A stretch of 64,000 nucleotides of DNA from DATJSJ01 sp035504175 (GCA_035504175.1 DATJSJ010000120.1:62001-126000); one strand, 5' to 3'. Numbered from the stretch's first letter, positions 7,937 through 17,578 are shown. Translations and numbers: made by a program. The notes: a model not told the origin generated them from the sequence alone.

Positions 7937-9528
7937 TGACACCCGGCCGCTGGATGCGGGACGCGCGGCGCGCGATGGCGCGGCTGCCCTCGCTGCGCAT
8001 GGGGCGGGTGCCGGACGCGCCGGCACTGCCGGTGCGCGATCCCTGGCCCGGTGACCCGGCCCGCGGCGCCCGTCTGCTGCGCGGCGAGCTCGAGATCGCC
8101 GGGGCGATCCGCCCGCTGAAGCCGGGGGCCTGGCAGGATGCGGGCGGCTCCGCCGTGCTGCGCGCCCAGGCGCACGGCTTCACCTGGTTGCGCGACCTGC
8201 GCGCGATCGGCACCGATGCCGCCCGGCTGCGGGCCCGGGCGCTGGTCGCGGACTGGATCGCGACGCCGGTGGGCGACGAACTGGCGCACCGGCCGGACGT
8301 GGTCGGGGCGCGGCTGACCGCTTGGCTCGGGCATTATGATTTCTTCGCCGCCTCCGCCGACGACGCGTTCCGACAACGGCTGATGGCGCGGCTGGTGTCC
8401 GACGCCCGCGCGCTGGCGGCGACGCTGCCGGCGGAGGAGTTGGACGCGCGGGCGCTGACCGCGCTCAAGGGGCTAATCGCCGCCGCGGTGGCGCTGCCCG
8501 ATCACGCCGCGTTCCTGACCCGCGCGCTGCGCTTCCTGCCACAGGAAATCGGCCGCCAGGTTCTGCCCGACGGCTGTCACGCGGAGCGCAGCCCGGCCGC
8601 CCAGCTCGGCGTGCTGCAGGATCTCACCGAGACGCGCGCATTGCTGCAGGCGGCGCAAGCGCAACCGCCGGCCGCCCTCAGCGCCGCGATCGAGCGCATG
8701 GCCGGAGCGCTGCGCACCATGCGGCACGGCGACGGCGCGCTCGCCCTGTTCAACGGCAGCAAGGAAGAATCGGCGCAGCTCGTCGAGCTGGCGCTGACCC
8801 AGGCCGGGCGCGGCGGCCGCACCCCGGCCTCCCTTCCGGATGGCGGATTCCAGCGGCTGCAGGCCGGGCGCACCGTGCTGCTGGTCGATGCCGGCGCACC
8901 ACCCCCCGCCGGCATCGATCGGCGCGCGCATGCCGGCACACTGTCGATGGAGCTCTCGATCGGGCGGGAGCGCATGATCGTCAACTGCGGCGCCGCTCCG
9001 GCCTCCGGCGCGGAATGGCGCGACGCGACGCGGTCCACCGCGGCGCATTCGACGCTGGTGATCGCCGATACCAACTCCTCCGAGCTGCGCGAGAACGGGC
9101 TTGGCCGGCGGCCGGAGAAGGTGGACGCGCAGCGGCAGGAAGCCAACGGCGCGCACTGGCTGGAGGCGACCCATGACGGCTACCTCAAGCCGTTCGGCGC
9201 CATCCATCGCCGGCGCCTGTACGTCGCCGAAAGCGGCGAGGACGTGCGTGGCGAAGACGCAGTCGAGGCACCCTCGGGCCAGCCCTTCGCGGTGCGGTTC
9301 CATCTCCACCCCAGCGTGACCGCCAGCGTGCAGCAGGACGGGGAATCGGTGCTGCTGCGCCTGCCCGGCGGCAGCGGCTGGCGGCTGCGCGCGGAAGGGG
9401 CAGGAACCGCGTTGGAGGAGAGCGTCTATCTCGGCGGGGCGGAGCCGCGACGCAGCGAACAGGTGGTGCTGACCGGCCTGGCGGACGGACCGCAGCAGGT
9501 GAAATGGGCGATCACTCGGGTGGGGTAG
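7933..9528 (+). CDS. Heparinase II/III-like protein
   Basis: A 531-residue protein of the heparinase II/III-like group. The N-terminal 300 residues form an alpha-toroid-like helical region; the C-terminal half is the beta-sandwich with [21 protein letters not shown] and [16 protein letters not shown], the most conserved stretch of this family. In alphaproteobacteria this gene is often found between rsmB and purH, as here, yet its substrate is unknown; it may act on an acidic glycan or have lost lyase activity. No signal peptide is visible, which is odd for a polysaccharide lyase. It starts inside the rpe stop codon (ATGA). Confidence 0.85.
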   Translation: MMTPGRWMRDARRAMARLPSLRMGRVPDAPALPVRDPWPGDPARGARLLRGELEIAGAIRPLKPGAWQDAGGSAVLRAQAHGFTWLRDLRAIGTDAARLRARALVADWIATPVGDELAHRPDVVGARLTAWLGHYDFFAASADDAFRQRLMARLVSDARALAATLPAEELDARALTALKGLIAAAVALPDHAAFLTRALRFLPQEIGRQVLPDGCHAERSPAAQLGVLQDLTETRALLQAAQAQPPAALSAAIERMAGALRTMRHGDGALALFNGSKEESAQLVELALTQAGRGGRTPASLPDGGFQRLQAGRTVLLVDAGAPPPAGIDRRAHAGTLSMELSIGRERMIVNCGAAPASGAEWRDATRSTAAHSTLVIADTNSSELRENGLGRRPEKVDAQRQEANGAHWLEATHDGYLKPFGAIHRRRLYVAESGEDVRGEDAVEAPSGQPFAVRFHLHPSVTASVQQDGESVLLRLPGGSGWRLRAEGAGTALEESVYLGGAEPRRSEQVVLTGLADGPQQVKWAITRVG

Positions 9529-9532
9529 AAGG

Positions 9533-9777
9533 CCAGGGCTCCGCCCTGGACCCGGCAAGGGGCTCTGCCCCTTGCATCCCCGCCAGAAGGCAGTCGCCTT
9601 CTGGACATCCATTACTTTGGGTCGGAGACAGAGGGGGGCGCAACCGCAGCATTGGGGCAGTCCTCGTCGCGCCCCCCTCTGCCTCCGACCCAGGTAGCGG
9701 GTTTCCAAAGGGCGACTGCCCTTTGGCGGGAGTGCAGAGGGCAGAGCCCTCTGCTGGGGTTCGGGGCGAAGCCCCGA
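9533..9777. repeat. Mosaic of nested palindromes with overall dyad symmetry
   Basis: Six small hairpins flank one long inverted repeat. Left: 9533-9549 (loop TCC), 9556-9574 (TCT), 9583-9604 (AGTC). Centre: 9619-9641 pairs with 9669-9691, 22 of 23 bases. Right: 9705-9726 (GACT), 9735-9753 (AGA), 9761-9777 (GAA). The left and right hairpins mirror each other, with matching or near-matching complementary loops. It fills the gap between the heparinase-like gene and the GT4 gene and ends ten bases before the latter's apparent start. The element at 4093-4156 resembles its right end. Confidence 0.85.
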
Positions 9778-9787
9778 CCTTCCCCGC

Positions 9788-10891
9788 CTGAAGATCGTCC
9801 ACGTCATCAACGTCGATTTCTCGCTGCGTCACTTCCTCGTGCCGTTGATGCGTGGTGCGCGGGCCCGCGGCCATGAGGTGATCGGCGTCTGCGCCGAAGG
9901 CCCGCTGTTGGACGCCGTTCGCGCCGAGGGATTTCGTGTGGTCGGCCTGCCGATGGCGCGCAGCCTGTCGCCGGCGGCGCAGTGGCGGTCGTTGCGGGCG
10001 CTGGTCGCGTTCCTGCAGGCGGAGCGTCCCGATCTCGTGCATGCGCACATGCCGATCAGCGGTTTTCTCGGGCGCCTGGCGGCGCGGCTGACCGGGGTGA
10101 AGCGGGTTGCCTATACCAGCCACGGTTTCCTGTTCAACCAACCGGGTCCGCCGTGGCGGCGCGGGGCGTCGCTGGTGTTGGAATGGGTGGGGGCGCGGCT
10201 GACGGATGATTTCTTCACCGTCTCGACGGAGGAGGCGGGTGATGCGCGACGTCTGCTCTGCGCGCGGGGGGCGATCGCGGTCGGCAATGGTCGCGACCCG
10301 GCAGTGTTTCATCCCGATCCGGCGGCGCGCGCGCGCATGCGGGCGGAGTTGGGGGTCGCGGCGGATCGGGTTGTGGTGATCGCGGTGTCGCGCCTGGTGC
10401 GGCACAAGGGCTATCCGGAGCTGCTGGCGGCGATGCGCGAGGTGCCGGAAGCCGAGCTGTGGGTGGTGGGCGAGCGGCTCGCCTCGGATCACGGCGAGTC
10501 GATGGAGCCCTATTTCGCCGGCGGCGGGCTGGGGACGCGGCTACGCCGGCTTGGCTATCGCGCCGATGTCGCGGCGCTGCTGGCGGCCGCCGACATTTTT
10601 GCCCTGCCGAGCCATTTCGAGGGGCTGCCGATGTCGGTGATCGAGGCGATGCTGACGGCGCTTCCGGTGGTGGCGACGGATGTGCGGGGGCCGCGCGAGC
10701 AGGTGGTGGCGGGCGAGACGGGTCTGCTGGTCCCGCCGCGGACGGTGGCGCAGCTCGCCGCGGCGCTCCGGCGGCTGGCGGCAGATGGCGCATTGCGGGC
10801 GGCGATGGGAGCGGCGGGGCGGGCGCGGGCAATGGCGCTGTACGACGAAGCGCGGGTCGTGGCGCGCACGCTGGACCTGCTGCGGCTCTAG
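9788..10891 (+). CDS. GT4 family glycosyltransferase
   Basis: A retaining glycosyltransferase of the GT4 (GT-B) type, 367 residues if it starts at CTG 9788. The N-terminal half holds HVINVDFSLRHFLVPLMRG and DLVHAHMPISGFLGRL; the C-terminal half holds the donor site, FALPSHFEGLPMSVIEAML, with the paired acids of the EX7E motif (E in FEGLP and IEAML). It probably transfers a sugar from a nucleotide donor to a glycan or lipid at the membrane. The first AUG-like start, GTG 9839, would remove the first beta strand, which is normally essential. No ATG, GTG or TTG lies in frame upstream. CTG 9788, ten bases after a palindromic repeat, is the best candidate; insertion of the repeat may have replaced the original start. 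Confidence 0.82.
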   Translation: MKIVHVINVDFSLRHFLVPLMRGARARGHEVIGVCAEGPLLDAVRAEGFRVVGLPMARSLSPAAQWRSLRALVAFLQAERPDLVHAHMPISGFLGRLAARLTGVKRVAYTSHGFLFNQPGPPWRRGASLVLEWVGARLTDDFFTVSTEEAGDARRLLCARGAIAVGNGRDPAVFHPDPAARARMRAELGVAADRVVVIAVSRLVRHKGYPELLAAMREVPEAELWVVGERLASDHGESMEPYFAGGGLGTRLRRLGYRADVAALLAAADIFALPSHFEGLPMSVIEAMLTALPVVATDVRGPREQVVAGETGLLVPPRTVAQLAAALRRLAADGALRAAMGAAGRARAMALYDEARVVARTLDLLRL

Positions 10892-10931
10892 GCGTAAGCG
10901 GCCCGCGGCCTGACCGAGCGATGGGACGCGA

Positions 10932-12557
10932 ATGATGACCGAAGCCTTGGCCGCCGATGTGGTGCCGATCCGGCGCGCGCTGATCTCGGTGTCCGACAAG
11001 ACCGGATTGGTGGCGTTGGCGCAGGCGCTGGTGGCGCAGGGGGCGGAGATTTTGTCGACGGGCGGCTCGGCCCGGGCGCTGCGCGAGGCGGGCGTCGTCG
11101 TGCGCGAGGTGGCCGAGTACAGCGGCTTTCCCGAGATTCTCGGCGGCCGGGTCAAGACGCTGGTGCCGCAGATCCATGGCGGCATTCTCGGGCGGCGCGA
11201 CGATGCGGCGCATGTCGCAGAGATGCGTGAGCATGGCATCGCGCCGATCGATCTCGTCGCGGTCAATCTCTACCCGTTCGAGCGCACCGTCGCGGCCAGC
11301 GCGCCGCCGGCGGAGTGCATCGAGAACATCGATATCGGCGGCCCGACGCTGATCCGCGCGGCGGCGAAGAATCACGATTTCGTCGCGGTGCTGACGGATC
11401 CGGCGCAGTACGAGGAGGTTATCGCGGAGATCGCGGCGCGCGGCGGCACGACGCAGACGACGCGGGCGCGGCTGGCGGGTGAGGCCTATGCGCGGACCGC
11501 CGCCTATGATGCGGCGATCGCGGGTTGGTTTGCTGTGCGCGAGGGCATCGCGTTCCCGGCGCGTCTCACGATCGCCGGCACGCGGCGGCAGAGCCTGCGC
11601 TACGGCGAGAATCCGCACCAGGTGGCGGCCTTCTACGCCGCCGAGATGGCGGGCGCACCGTCGCAGCCGGGCATCGCGACGGCGGTGCAGGTGCAGGGCA
11701 AGGCGCTGTCCTACAACAACCTCAATGACACCGATGCGGCGCTCGCCTGTGTGGCGGAGTTCGAGGGGCCGGCGGTTGTGATCGTCAAGCATGCCAATCC
11801 GTGTGGGGTTGCCGAGGCGGCGGATCTCGAGACCGCCTGGCAGGCGGCGCTGCGCTGTGATCCGGTCTCCGCGTTCGGCGGCATCGTCGCGGTGAACCGG
11901 ACGCTGGACGGCGCGACGGCGGAGCGCATCGCCGCCTTGTTCACCGAGGTGATCGTGGCGCCGGCGGCGGACGAGGCGGCGCGCGCGGTGCTCGCGCGCA
12001 AGCGCAATCTGCGGCTGCTGCTGACCGGCGGACTGCCCGATCCGACGGCGCCGGGGCTGGTGTTGCGCAGCCTGGGCGGCGGCTTCCTGGCGCAATCCCG
12101 CGATACCGGCCGGGTGAGGCGCGATTCGGTGCGGGTGGTGACGCAGCGCGCGCCGACCGCGGCCGAGCTCGCCGACATGATCTTCGCTTTCCGCGTGTGC
12201 AAGCACGTGAAGTCCAATGCGATCGTCTACGCGCGGGGCGGGGCGACGATCGGCATCGGCGCGGGGCAGATGAGCCGGGTGGATGCGGCGCGCATCGCCG
12301 CCTGGAAGGCCGGAGAAGCGACGCGGGCGGCGACGGGCGAGGCAGCAGCCGGTGCGGAGGCGCATCCGGCGGCGGGCAGTGTCGCTGCCTCCGACGCGTT
12401 CTTTCCGTTCGCCGACGGGCTGGAGGCGACGGCGGAGGCGGGGGCGACCGCGGTGATCCAGCCCGGCGGTTCGGTGCGCGACGCCGAGGTGATTGCCGCG
12501 GCGGATGCGGCGGGCCTCGCCATGGTGTTCACGGACATGCGGCATTTCCGCCATTGA
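10932..12557 (+). CDS. purH: Bifunctional AICAR formyltransferase/IMP cyclohydrolase
   Basis: A 541-residue enzyme for the last two steps of IMP synthesis. Residues 10-150 are the MGS-like cyclohydrolase domain ([34 protein letters not shown]). The rest is the formyltransferase domain with LRYGENPHQ and the catalytic Lys286-His287 in IVKHANPCG, followed by [10 protein letters not shown]. Length is typical. ATG codons at 10932 and 10935 are both possible. It lies 40 bases after the GT4 gene on the same strand. Confidence 0.97.
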   Translation: MMTEALAADVVPIRRALISVSDKTGLVALAQALVAQGAEILSTGGSARALREAGVVVREVAEYSGFPEILGGRVKTLVPQIHGGILGRRDDAAHVAEMREHGIAPIDLVAVNLYPFERTVAASAPPAECIENIDIGGPTLIRAAAKNHDFVAVLTDPAQYEEVIAEIAARGGTTQTTRARLAGEAYARTAAYDAAIAGWFAVREGIAFPARLTIAGTRRQSLRYGENPHQVAAFYAAEMAGAPSQPGIATAVQVQGKALSYNNLNDTDAALACVAEFEGPAVVIVKHANPCGVAEAADLETAWQAALRCDPVSAFGGIVAVNRTLDGATAERIAALFTEVIVAPAADEAARAVLARKRNLRLLLTGGLPDPTAPGLVLRSLGGGFLAQSRDTGRVRRDSVRVVTQRAPTAAELADMIFAFRVCKHVKSNAIVYARGGATIGIGAGQMSRVDAARIAAWKAGEATRAATGEAAAGAEAHPAAGSVAASDAFFPFADGLEATAEAGATAVIQPGGSVRDAEVIAAADAAGLAMVFTDMRHFRH

Positions 12558-12631
12558 TGGGCGTGGTGCGCGAGTAGGGTACGGTCCGGAGCCGCCGCGC
12601 GCGGCTTCGGTGCAAGTCTGGGGGGCGGGCG

Positions 12632-12805
12632 GTGTTGGCGATCGGGTGTCTGGTGCCGTTCGTGCTGCTGGCACTGGGTGCGGCGATGGGCGCTGCCTGG
12701 GGCGGCACGCATGGGGGTTATCTCGGGGCCGGCATCGGCTTCGCCGCCGGCTGCGCTGCCGCGCTGGCCGCGGCGATCATGCTCGGCCGTTTGCGGCGGG
12801 AGTGA
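12632..12805 (+). CDS. Tiny two-helix membrane protein
   Basis: A 57-residue protein with a GTG start preceded by a G-rich ribosome site. Residues 2-22 and 30-51 are hydrophobic, Ala/Gly-rich helices separated by GGTHGGY, and the chain ends RLRRE. This is a hairpin-like inner-membrane protein; I do not recognise a family. It follows purH by 74 bases. Small size and low complexity make it uncertain, but the clean pair of helices with a basic end is unlike the random frames around it. Confidence 0.45.
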   Translation: MLAIGCLVPFVLLALGAAMGAAWGGTHGGYLGAGIGFAAGCAAALAAAIMLGRLRRE

Positions 12806-12843
12806 CGCCGGAACGATGACGTTTCCCGCGGGAGTGCTAGTGA

Positions 12844-12865
12844 TGCGACATGCGACGCATTCGCA
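12844..12865 (-). promoter_or_regulatory. Fur-like box upstream of the iron exporter
   Basis: Read on the minus strand it begins TGCGAATG, then CG, then TCGCAT, and ends GCA. This is nearly the same pattern as the box at 56888-56908 (TGCGAATG, AC, TCGCATT, GCA). It lies 55 bases before the mbfA start. MbfA genes are known iron-responsive targets (Irr or Fur) in alphaproteobacteria. Which regulator binds here is inference. Confidence 0.55.
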
Positions 12866-12919
12866 GCCATTGCGGGTGCGACTTGATCAGGGCCAGGGCG
12901 CCCGCCAGAGTGCCGGGCC

Positions 12920-13876
12920 ATGCGCAGCTTTTCCGATCTGACCGAGCGGGAGATCCTCGCCCTGGCCATCACCAACGAGGAAGAGGACGGCCGCATCTAC
13001 GCCGACTTCGCCGAGGGTTTGCGGGAGGACTATCCCGACAGTGCCCGGGTCTTCACCGCAATGGCGCAGGAGGAGGACGAGCACCGGCGGCGGCTGCTCG
13101 ACCTCTATGTCAGCAAGTTCGGCGAGCATATTCCGCTGATCCGGCGCCAGGACGTGCGCGGCTTCGTGCAGCGCCAGCCGGTCTGGCAGGTCCGCCCGCT
13201 GGGGATCGACGTGGTGCGCGAGCACGCGCGCCAGATGGAGGCGGAGACCAGCCGCTTCTACCAGCAAGCGGCGGGCCGCAGCTCCGATGCCGCGATCCGC
13301 AAGCTGCTCGGCGACCTGGCCGCCGCCGAAACGCAGCACGAGCATACGGCTGAGGAACTGCAGCGCGAGTACCTGACGCCGGCGAAGCGCGAGGCGGAGG
13401 ATGAAAGCGCGCGGCGCCGGTTCATCCTGCAGGTGGTGCAGCCCGGGCTGGTCGGGCTGATGGACGGATCGGTCTCGACCCTGGCGCCGGTCTTCGCCGC
13501 GGCGTTCGCGACGCAGAACACCTGGAACACGTTCCTGGTCGGGCTGGCCGCCTCGGTCGGCGCGGGCATCTCCATGGGATTTGCCGAAGCGCTGTCCGAT
13601 GACGGCAAGCTGTCCGGTCGCGGCGCGCCGCTCCTGCGCGGCCCGATCTGCGGCCTGATGACCACCGCAGGCGGGATCGGCCACACGCTGCCGTTCCTGC
13701 TCCCGAGCTTCTGGACCGCGACGGCCGTCGCCATCGCCGTGGTGATCGTCGAGCTGGCGGCGATCGCCTGGATCCGCTGGCGCTACATGGAAACGCCGCC
13801 CTTCTCGGCGGTGTTCCAGGTGATGGTGGGCGGCGCCCTGGTGTTTGCCGCGGGGATCCTGATCGGCAGCAGTTGA
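12920..13876 (+). CDS. mbfA: Membrane-bound ferritin-VIT1 iron exporter
   Basis: A 318-residue fusion. Residues 1-165 are a rubrerythrin/ferritin-like four-helix domain with di-iron ligands in [32 protein letters not shown] and AAETQHEH. Residues 170-318 are a VIT1/CCC1-type membrane domain ([16 protein letters not shown], then [14 protein letters not shown] and three more helices). In Agrobacterium and Bradyrhizobium MbfA exports iron from the cytoplasm and protects against iron and peroxide stress. The ATG at 12920 starts the first ferritin helix without a leader. A Fur-like box lies upstream. This gene would counterbalance the ferric importer at 58493-62246. Confidence 0.92.
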   Translation: MRSFSDLTEREILALAITNEEEDGRIYADFAEGLREDYPDSARVFTAMAQEEDEHRRRLLDLYVSKFGEHIPLIRRQDVRGFVQRQPVWQVRPLGIDVVREHARQMEAETSRFYQQAAGRSSDAAIRKLLGDLAAAETQHEHTAEELQREYLTPAKREAEDESARRRFILQVVQPGLVGLMDGSVSTLAPVFAAAFATQNTWNTFLVGLAASVGAGISMGFAEALSDDGKLSGRGAPLLRGPICGLMTTAGGIGHTLPFLLPSFWTATAVAIAVVIVELAAIAWIRWRYMETPPFSAVFQVMVGGALVFAAGILIGSS

Positions 13877-13900
13877 GCCGCGCCGGCCTGCCGCGGGAAA

Positions 13901-14557
13901 TCAGGCTTCCGCGGTAACCGGCCGCTGGCCGAGCAGCGCGAGCAGCTCGCGCCGCGTGTCGAAATTGTCGCGGAAGGCGCCGAGCATCCGGCTCGTGGTC
14001 ATCGTGACACCCGGCTTGTGCGCGCCGCGTGTCGTCATGCATTGATGCGCCGCCTCGACGATCACGGCGACGCCGCGCGGCTGCAGCACGTCGTTGATGG
14101 TGTTGGCGATCTGCGCCGTCAGCTTCTCCTGGATCTGCAGGCGGCGGGCATAGGCATCGACGACGCGGGCGAGCTTGCTGATGCCGACGACGCGGCGATG
14201 CGGCAGGTAGGCGACGTGCGCGCGGCCGATGATCGGCGCCATGTGGTGCTCGCACATGCTCTCGAGGCGGATGTCGCGCAGCACGACGATCTCGTCATAG
14301 CCCTCGACCTCGGCGAAGGTGCGCTGCAGCAGCGCCACCGGGTCGACGGCATAGCCGGCGAACCATTCGCCGTAGGCGCGGGTGACGCGGGCCGGCGTCT
14401 CGCGCAGGCCCTCGCGGTCCGGGTCGTCGCCCGCCCAGCGCAGCAGGGTGCGGATCGCGTCCTCCGCTTCCGCAGGGGTGGGGCGGTCGAGGGTCGCCGG
14501 CGTCGCCGGGGCGCGCGGCGAGGAAGAGACGACGGTCAAGGGGCGAGCTCCAAGCAT
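13901..14557 (-). CDS. folE: GTP cyclohydrolase I
   Basis: A 218-residue enzyme that opens the GTP ring to make dihydroneopterin triphosphate, the first step to folate and queuosine. The family core is complete: [13 protein letters not shown], the zinc and catalytic block [30 protein letters not shown] and [16 protein letters not shown], then the second zinc Cys in [15 protein letters not shown]. The first 25 residues are a variable Ala/Pro-rich extension. It converges with mbfA, whose stop is 24 bases away. Confidence 0.96.
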   Translation of the reverse strand: MLGARPLTVVSSSPRAPATPATLDRPTPAEAEDAIRTLLRWAGDDPDREGLRETPARVTRAYGEWFAGYAVDPVALLQRTFAEVEGYDEIVVLRDIRLESMCEHHMAPIIGRAHVAYLPHRRVVGISKLARVVDAYARRLQIQEKLTAQIANTINDVLQPRGVAVIVEAAHQCMTTRGAHKPGVTMTTSRMLGAFRDNFDTRRELLALLGQRPVTAEA

Positions 14558-14868
14558 CAGGATGGACGCGTGGCGGCGCTGAGGCCCGGTTCACGTTTCT
14601 GCCATGTGGGCCGGGGCGGGAACGTGGCAAGGGTCGCCACAGCAGTCTCCCGACACCCGGCGCGATGGAGGGCGTGACCGGCGTCACATCGCCGCCGCCT
14701 CCCCCTGGTGCGCCGCTGTCGAGGCTGGGAAAGGAATGCCCCTAGTCCCACCGCTACCGGGTCCCGACCGCTTACGGTCGGAGGCCCGGCAGTCTCCGGT
14801 CTTCTGATGCCGAGTGCAAATTCGGAGGGTTTTCGTTACGATTACCGAAGGCAGGGCCTTGCCCATGA
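14558..14868. other. Intergenic region between divergent folE and pentapeptide gene
   Basis: No gene supported. It must hold the folE promoter and that of the pentapeptide gene. I see a short hairpin, CCGACCG/CGGTCGG, at about 14764-14781, but no convincing promoter hexamers or riboswitch. Confidence 0.5.
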
Positions 14869-17019
14869 GTGCCACGAGGTCCGGCCAAGAGTGCCCCGGC
14901 AAGCGACGGTGCTCTTCGCCGCTCGAAGCCGGGCGAGTGGCGCACGGTCTCGCGGCCAGGGGAGGCGGGCACGCTCACGGACCCGCGTCGGTTTACACCA
15001 CTTCATGCGAGCGCGGGGCCGCCCCTCGCGGCAAAGGCGCGCGATTTGGAGGCGCTGCGGGCCTCCCTGGTCGATGCCTCCGCGGTCAGCGGCACGCTGT
15101 GGCTCAGCTACCTGTTTGCGGTTTTTTACTTGCTGGTCGCCATTGGTGGCGTCACCGACAAGGACCTGCTGCTGGAAAGCCCGGTCAAACTGCCGTTCCT
15201 CAATGTCGATCTGCCGCTGAAGGGCTTCTTCTGGCTTGGACCGGCGCTGTTTCTGATCCTCCACGCCTACGTCCTGCTGCATTTCGCGATGCTGGCGGGG
15301 AAGGCGAACGCCTTCGACACGGAGCTACGCCGGCAGATCCCCGATCGCGACACCCGCGCCCGGCTGCGCCGGCAGCTGCCGATCAGCATCTTCGTGCAGC
15401 TTCTTGCCGGGCCAATGGAGGCGCGTACCGGCGCCACGGGCTGGCTGCTTCGCCTGATCGCCGTGATCAGTCTGGTGCTCGGTCCGGTGGCGCTGCTGCT
15501 GTTCTTCCTGCTGCAGTTCCTGCCCTATCAGAACGAGCCCATCACCTGGTGGGAGCGGATCGCCGTGCTCCTGGATTTGGGTCTGCTCTGGGCACTGTGG
15601 CCGGCGCTCGCCCGACCGGACGTGCAAGGGGCGTGGCGCCATCAGGGGCGGCCGCTGCGCCAGCTCCGGGTGTTCGTGTGGCGCGCCCGCGCCGATTTTC
15701 GGTTCGTCGTCGTGCGGTTTCGGGTGCCGTCGCCGGTGCTCGTATGGCCGGAGCGGCTTCGGCGATGGCGGGTGCGGCGCCAGCTTCGCGTGCTCGGTCG
15801 GCGGGGCCGCAACCGCCTGCTTTCCGTCGCGGCTCGGCTTCGCCTGATACGGTCGCACTTGTCCGCGTTCGCGCGCGGCCGTTTCGTGCTCCTGCTGCCG
15901 AGCGCCGTGGCGCTCCCGCTCGCCGTCCTCGCCACATTCCCGGGCGAGTGGCTGTATGGCGTCGTCTCGGCGCTCCCGATTCTGCAGCCGCTGCGCACCA
16001 CGCTGTTCGAAGGCGAACCGGACCCTATCCTCCGGCGGCCGGAGAGCCTGTTCTCCAACCGGCTGGTGCTGCCAGAGTTCGACGTCATCGACCACACGAA
16101 ATTCGACACGAAGGAGAAGGTCGCGGCGCTGCCAGTCACTGCCCGCCTTCGTGGCCGCGACTTGCAACGCGCCGTTCTGATCGGGGCGACCATGCCAAAG
16201 GCCGATCTGACCGGCGCGCACCTGCAGGGTGCGTCCCTTGACGAGGCGGACCTGCAGGGTGCGTCCCTTAACTTGGCGCACCTGCAGGGTGCGGTCCTTG
16301 ACTGGGCGCAGCTGCAGGGTGCGTCCCTTAACTTGGCGCACCTGCAGGGTGCGTCCCTTGACCAGGCGGACCTGCAGGGTGCGTTCCTTATCCAGGCGGA
16401 CCTGGAGGGTGCAACGCTTGACCGGGCCCTGCTCGAGGCAACGATACTAAACGGCGTATGCGCCTGGCGGGCCGATGGCCGGGGCATTGCAGGCCGAAAC
16501 GTTTCCGCGCGCGGGCTGTCTGCCGAACGCCCAAACGAGCCAGGTCGTCACTGCGCCTGGGGGGAAGAAGATTTTCGCAAGCTGAAGGAGCAACTGACGC
16601 ACGAGATACCGGCCGGGACGTTGCGAGACGCGGCGCTTTCCCGGATCGATCCGAGCCTCGATCCGGGCAGGCCGCTCACCGGTGAGACGGAGATGGCGGC
16701 GGCATGGGTGCGTCTGCGCGACGGCACTCCGCCGCCTCAGGAGTTTCTCCGGGACTTCGAAACCGTGATCGGGGAGCTCGGCTGCCGCGCCGACGGGGCG
16801 CCGTACGTGCTGACAAGGCTGGTGGAAAACCTCGCCGATAGTGGGTTCCGGCATGTCCTGACTATGCCGCGTCTGACTTTGCCGCGCCCGACTTTGCGGC
16901 GGCTGGCCCAGCGTTGGCTCGCCCCGGCCTGCGGCGGGGCGCGAGGCCTGCCGGATGACGCGAGGTCGGTTCTGACGAAGTGGGCAGAACCGCAGGCGGC
17001 AGGGGGAGGGGGTCACTAG
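14869..17019 (+). CDS. Membrane-anchored pentapeptide-repeat protein
   Basis: About 716 residues. After a 60-residue polar start come membrane segments near residues 75-95, 115-140, 190-215 and 220-250, a long very basic stretch (about 255-335, rich in Arg and Trp) and a further membrane segment near 345-365. Residues 420-525 form a pentapeptide-repeat quadrilateral helix, A(D/H)LQGASL pattern. A 160-residue tail follows with no domain I recognise. It probably sits in the inner membrane with the basic part and repeat helix in the cytoplasm; the function is unknown. Start is GTG 14869, directly after an in-frame stop, and no good ribosome site is visible, so the start is uncertain. An overlapping ATG at 14865 belongs to another frame. 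Confidence 0.75.
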   Translation: MPRGPAKSAPASDGALRRSKPGEWRTVSRPGEAGTLTDPRRFTPLHASAGPPLAAKARDLEALRASLVDASAVSGTLWLSYLFAVFYLLVAIGGVTDKDLLLESPVKLPFLNVDLPLKGFFWLGPALFLILHAYVLLHFAMLAGKANAFDTELRRQIPDRDTRARLRRQLPISIFVQLLAGPMEARTGATGWLLRLIAVISLVLGPVALLLFFLLQFLPYQNEPITWWERIAVLLDLGLLWALWPALARPDVQGAWRHQGRPLRQLRVFVWRARADFRFVVVRFRVPSPVLVWPERLRRWRVRRQLRVLGRRGRNRLLSVAARLRLIRSHLSAFARGRFVLLLPSAVALPLAVLATFPGEWLYGVVSALPILQPLRTTLFEGEPDPILRRPESLFSNRLVLPEFDVIDHTKFDTKEKVAALPVTARLRGRDLQRAVLIGATMPKADLTGAHLQGASLDEADLQGASLNLAHLQGAVLDWAQLQGASLNLAHLQGASLDQADLQGAFLIQADLEGATLDRALLEATILNGVCAWRADGRGIAGRNVSARGLSAERPNEPGRHCAWGEEDFRKLKEQLTHEIPAGTLRDAALSRIDPSLDPGRPLTGETEMAAAWVRLRDGTPPPQEFLRDFETVIGELGCRADGAPYVLTRLVENLADSGFRHVLTMPRLTLPRPTLRRLAQRWLAPACGGARGLPDDARSVLTKWAEPQAAGGGGH
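16216..16425 (+). repeat. Seven tandem 30-bp units inside the pentapeptide gene
   Basis: Seven in-register copies start at 16216, 16246, 16276, 16306, 16336, 16366 and 16396. Each begins GCGSASCTGSAGGGTGC and encodes two pentapeptides. Identity at the DNA level is much higher than the protein fold requires, which suggests recent expansion by slippage or recombination. It is coding, not a CRISPR array. Confidence 0.9.
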
Positions 17020-17112
17020 GAAGCAGGGTTGCCGGACGGCGGGTGGCGCCCCGCCGGTCGCCTCCCCGTTGCCTGGGTGCCCCAGGACGGCAGCTCAGCC
17101 GCCGCCGCTCCC

Positions 17113-17565
17113 TCAATGCACCTGCCCGCCCTGGTGCGGGCTGTCGAGGCTGAAGGTCGGGATCGCCACGTCGAACGCCTCGCCGGAGGTCGGCACCACC
17201 ATGTGATAGGTGCCGGTCATGAAGCCGGACGGCGTGTCGAGCGGCGTGCCGGAGGTGTATTCGAAGCTCTCCCCCGGCTCCAGCAGCGGCTGCTCGCCGA
17301 TCACCCCCTCGCCGTGCACGTGCTGGGTCCGGCCGCGCGAATCGGTGATGTGCCAGGTGCGGCGCAGCAACTGCACCGGCGCGCGGCCGCCGTTCTCGAT
17401 CCGCACCCGATAGGCCCAGACATAGTGGCTCTCATCGGGCCGTGACTGGTCGGCGAGATAGAAGGCGCGCACCCGCACCGTGACGCCGCGCGTGGTGCTC
17501 GCGTAATCCTCGGTGGAGCCCGGGGATCGGCCGGCGCGACCGGGATGGGCTGGGTCTTCGGCCAA
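17113..17565 (-). CDS. apaG: ApaG-domain protein
   Basis: A 150-residue protein with the ApaG immunoglobulin-like fold: TRGVTVRVRAFYLADQS, HYVWAYRVRIENGG, QLLRRTWHITDSRG, VHGEGVIGEQPLLEPGE and YTSGTPLDTPSGFMTG. ApaG (CorD) is linked to cobalt and magnesium resistance in enterobacteria; the molecular role is unclear. The gene follows metZ on the same strand, a pairing common in alphaproteobacteria. I chose the TTG at 17565 because a perfect AGAGGAGG site lies five bases upstream; the earlier TTG at 17631 would add 22 Arg/Ala/Pro-rich residues with no ribosome site. Confidence 0.9.
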   Translation of the reverse strand: MAEDPAHPGRAGRSPGSTEDYASTTRGVTVRVRAFYLADQSRPDESHYVWAYRVRIENGGRAPVQLLRRTWHITDSRGRTQHVHGEGVIGEQPLLEPGESFEYTSGTPLDTPSGFMTGTYHMVVPTSGEAFDVAIPTFSLDSPHQGGQVH

Positions 17566-17570
17566 TTCCG

Positions 17571-17578
17571 CCTCCTCT
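17571..17578 (-). promoter_or_regulatory. Ribosome binding site that sets the apaG start
   Basis: AGAGGAGG on the minus strand, five bases before TTG 17565. It is one of the few near-perfect anti-16S matches in the window and decides between two TTG starts. Confidence 0.7.

Noticed and set aside
14814..16241. Frame with ATG 14865 overlapping the pentapeptide gene
   Set aside because: Its protein has no membrane segments or repeats; the GTG 14869 frame carries all recognisable features.
16216..16425. Short regular repeats resembling a CRISPR array
   Set aside because: Units are contiguous with no spacers, stay in frame, and encode pentapeptide repeats.
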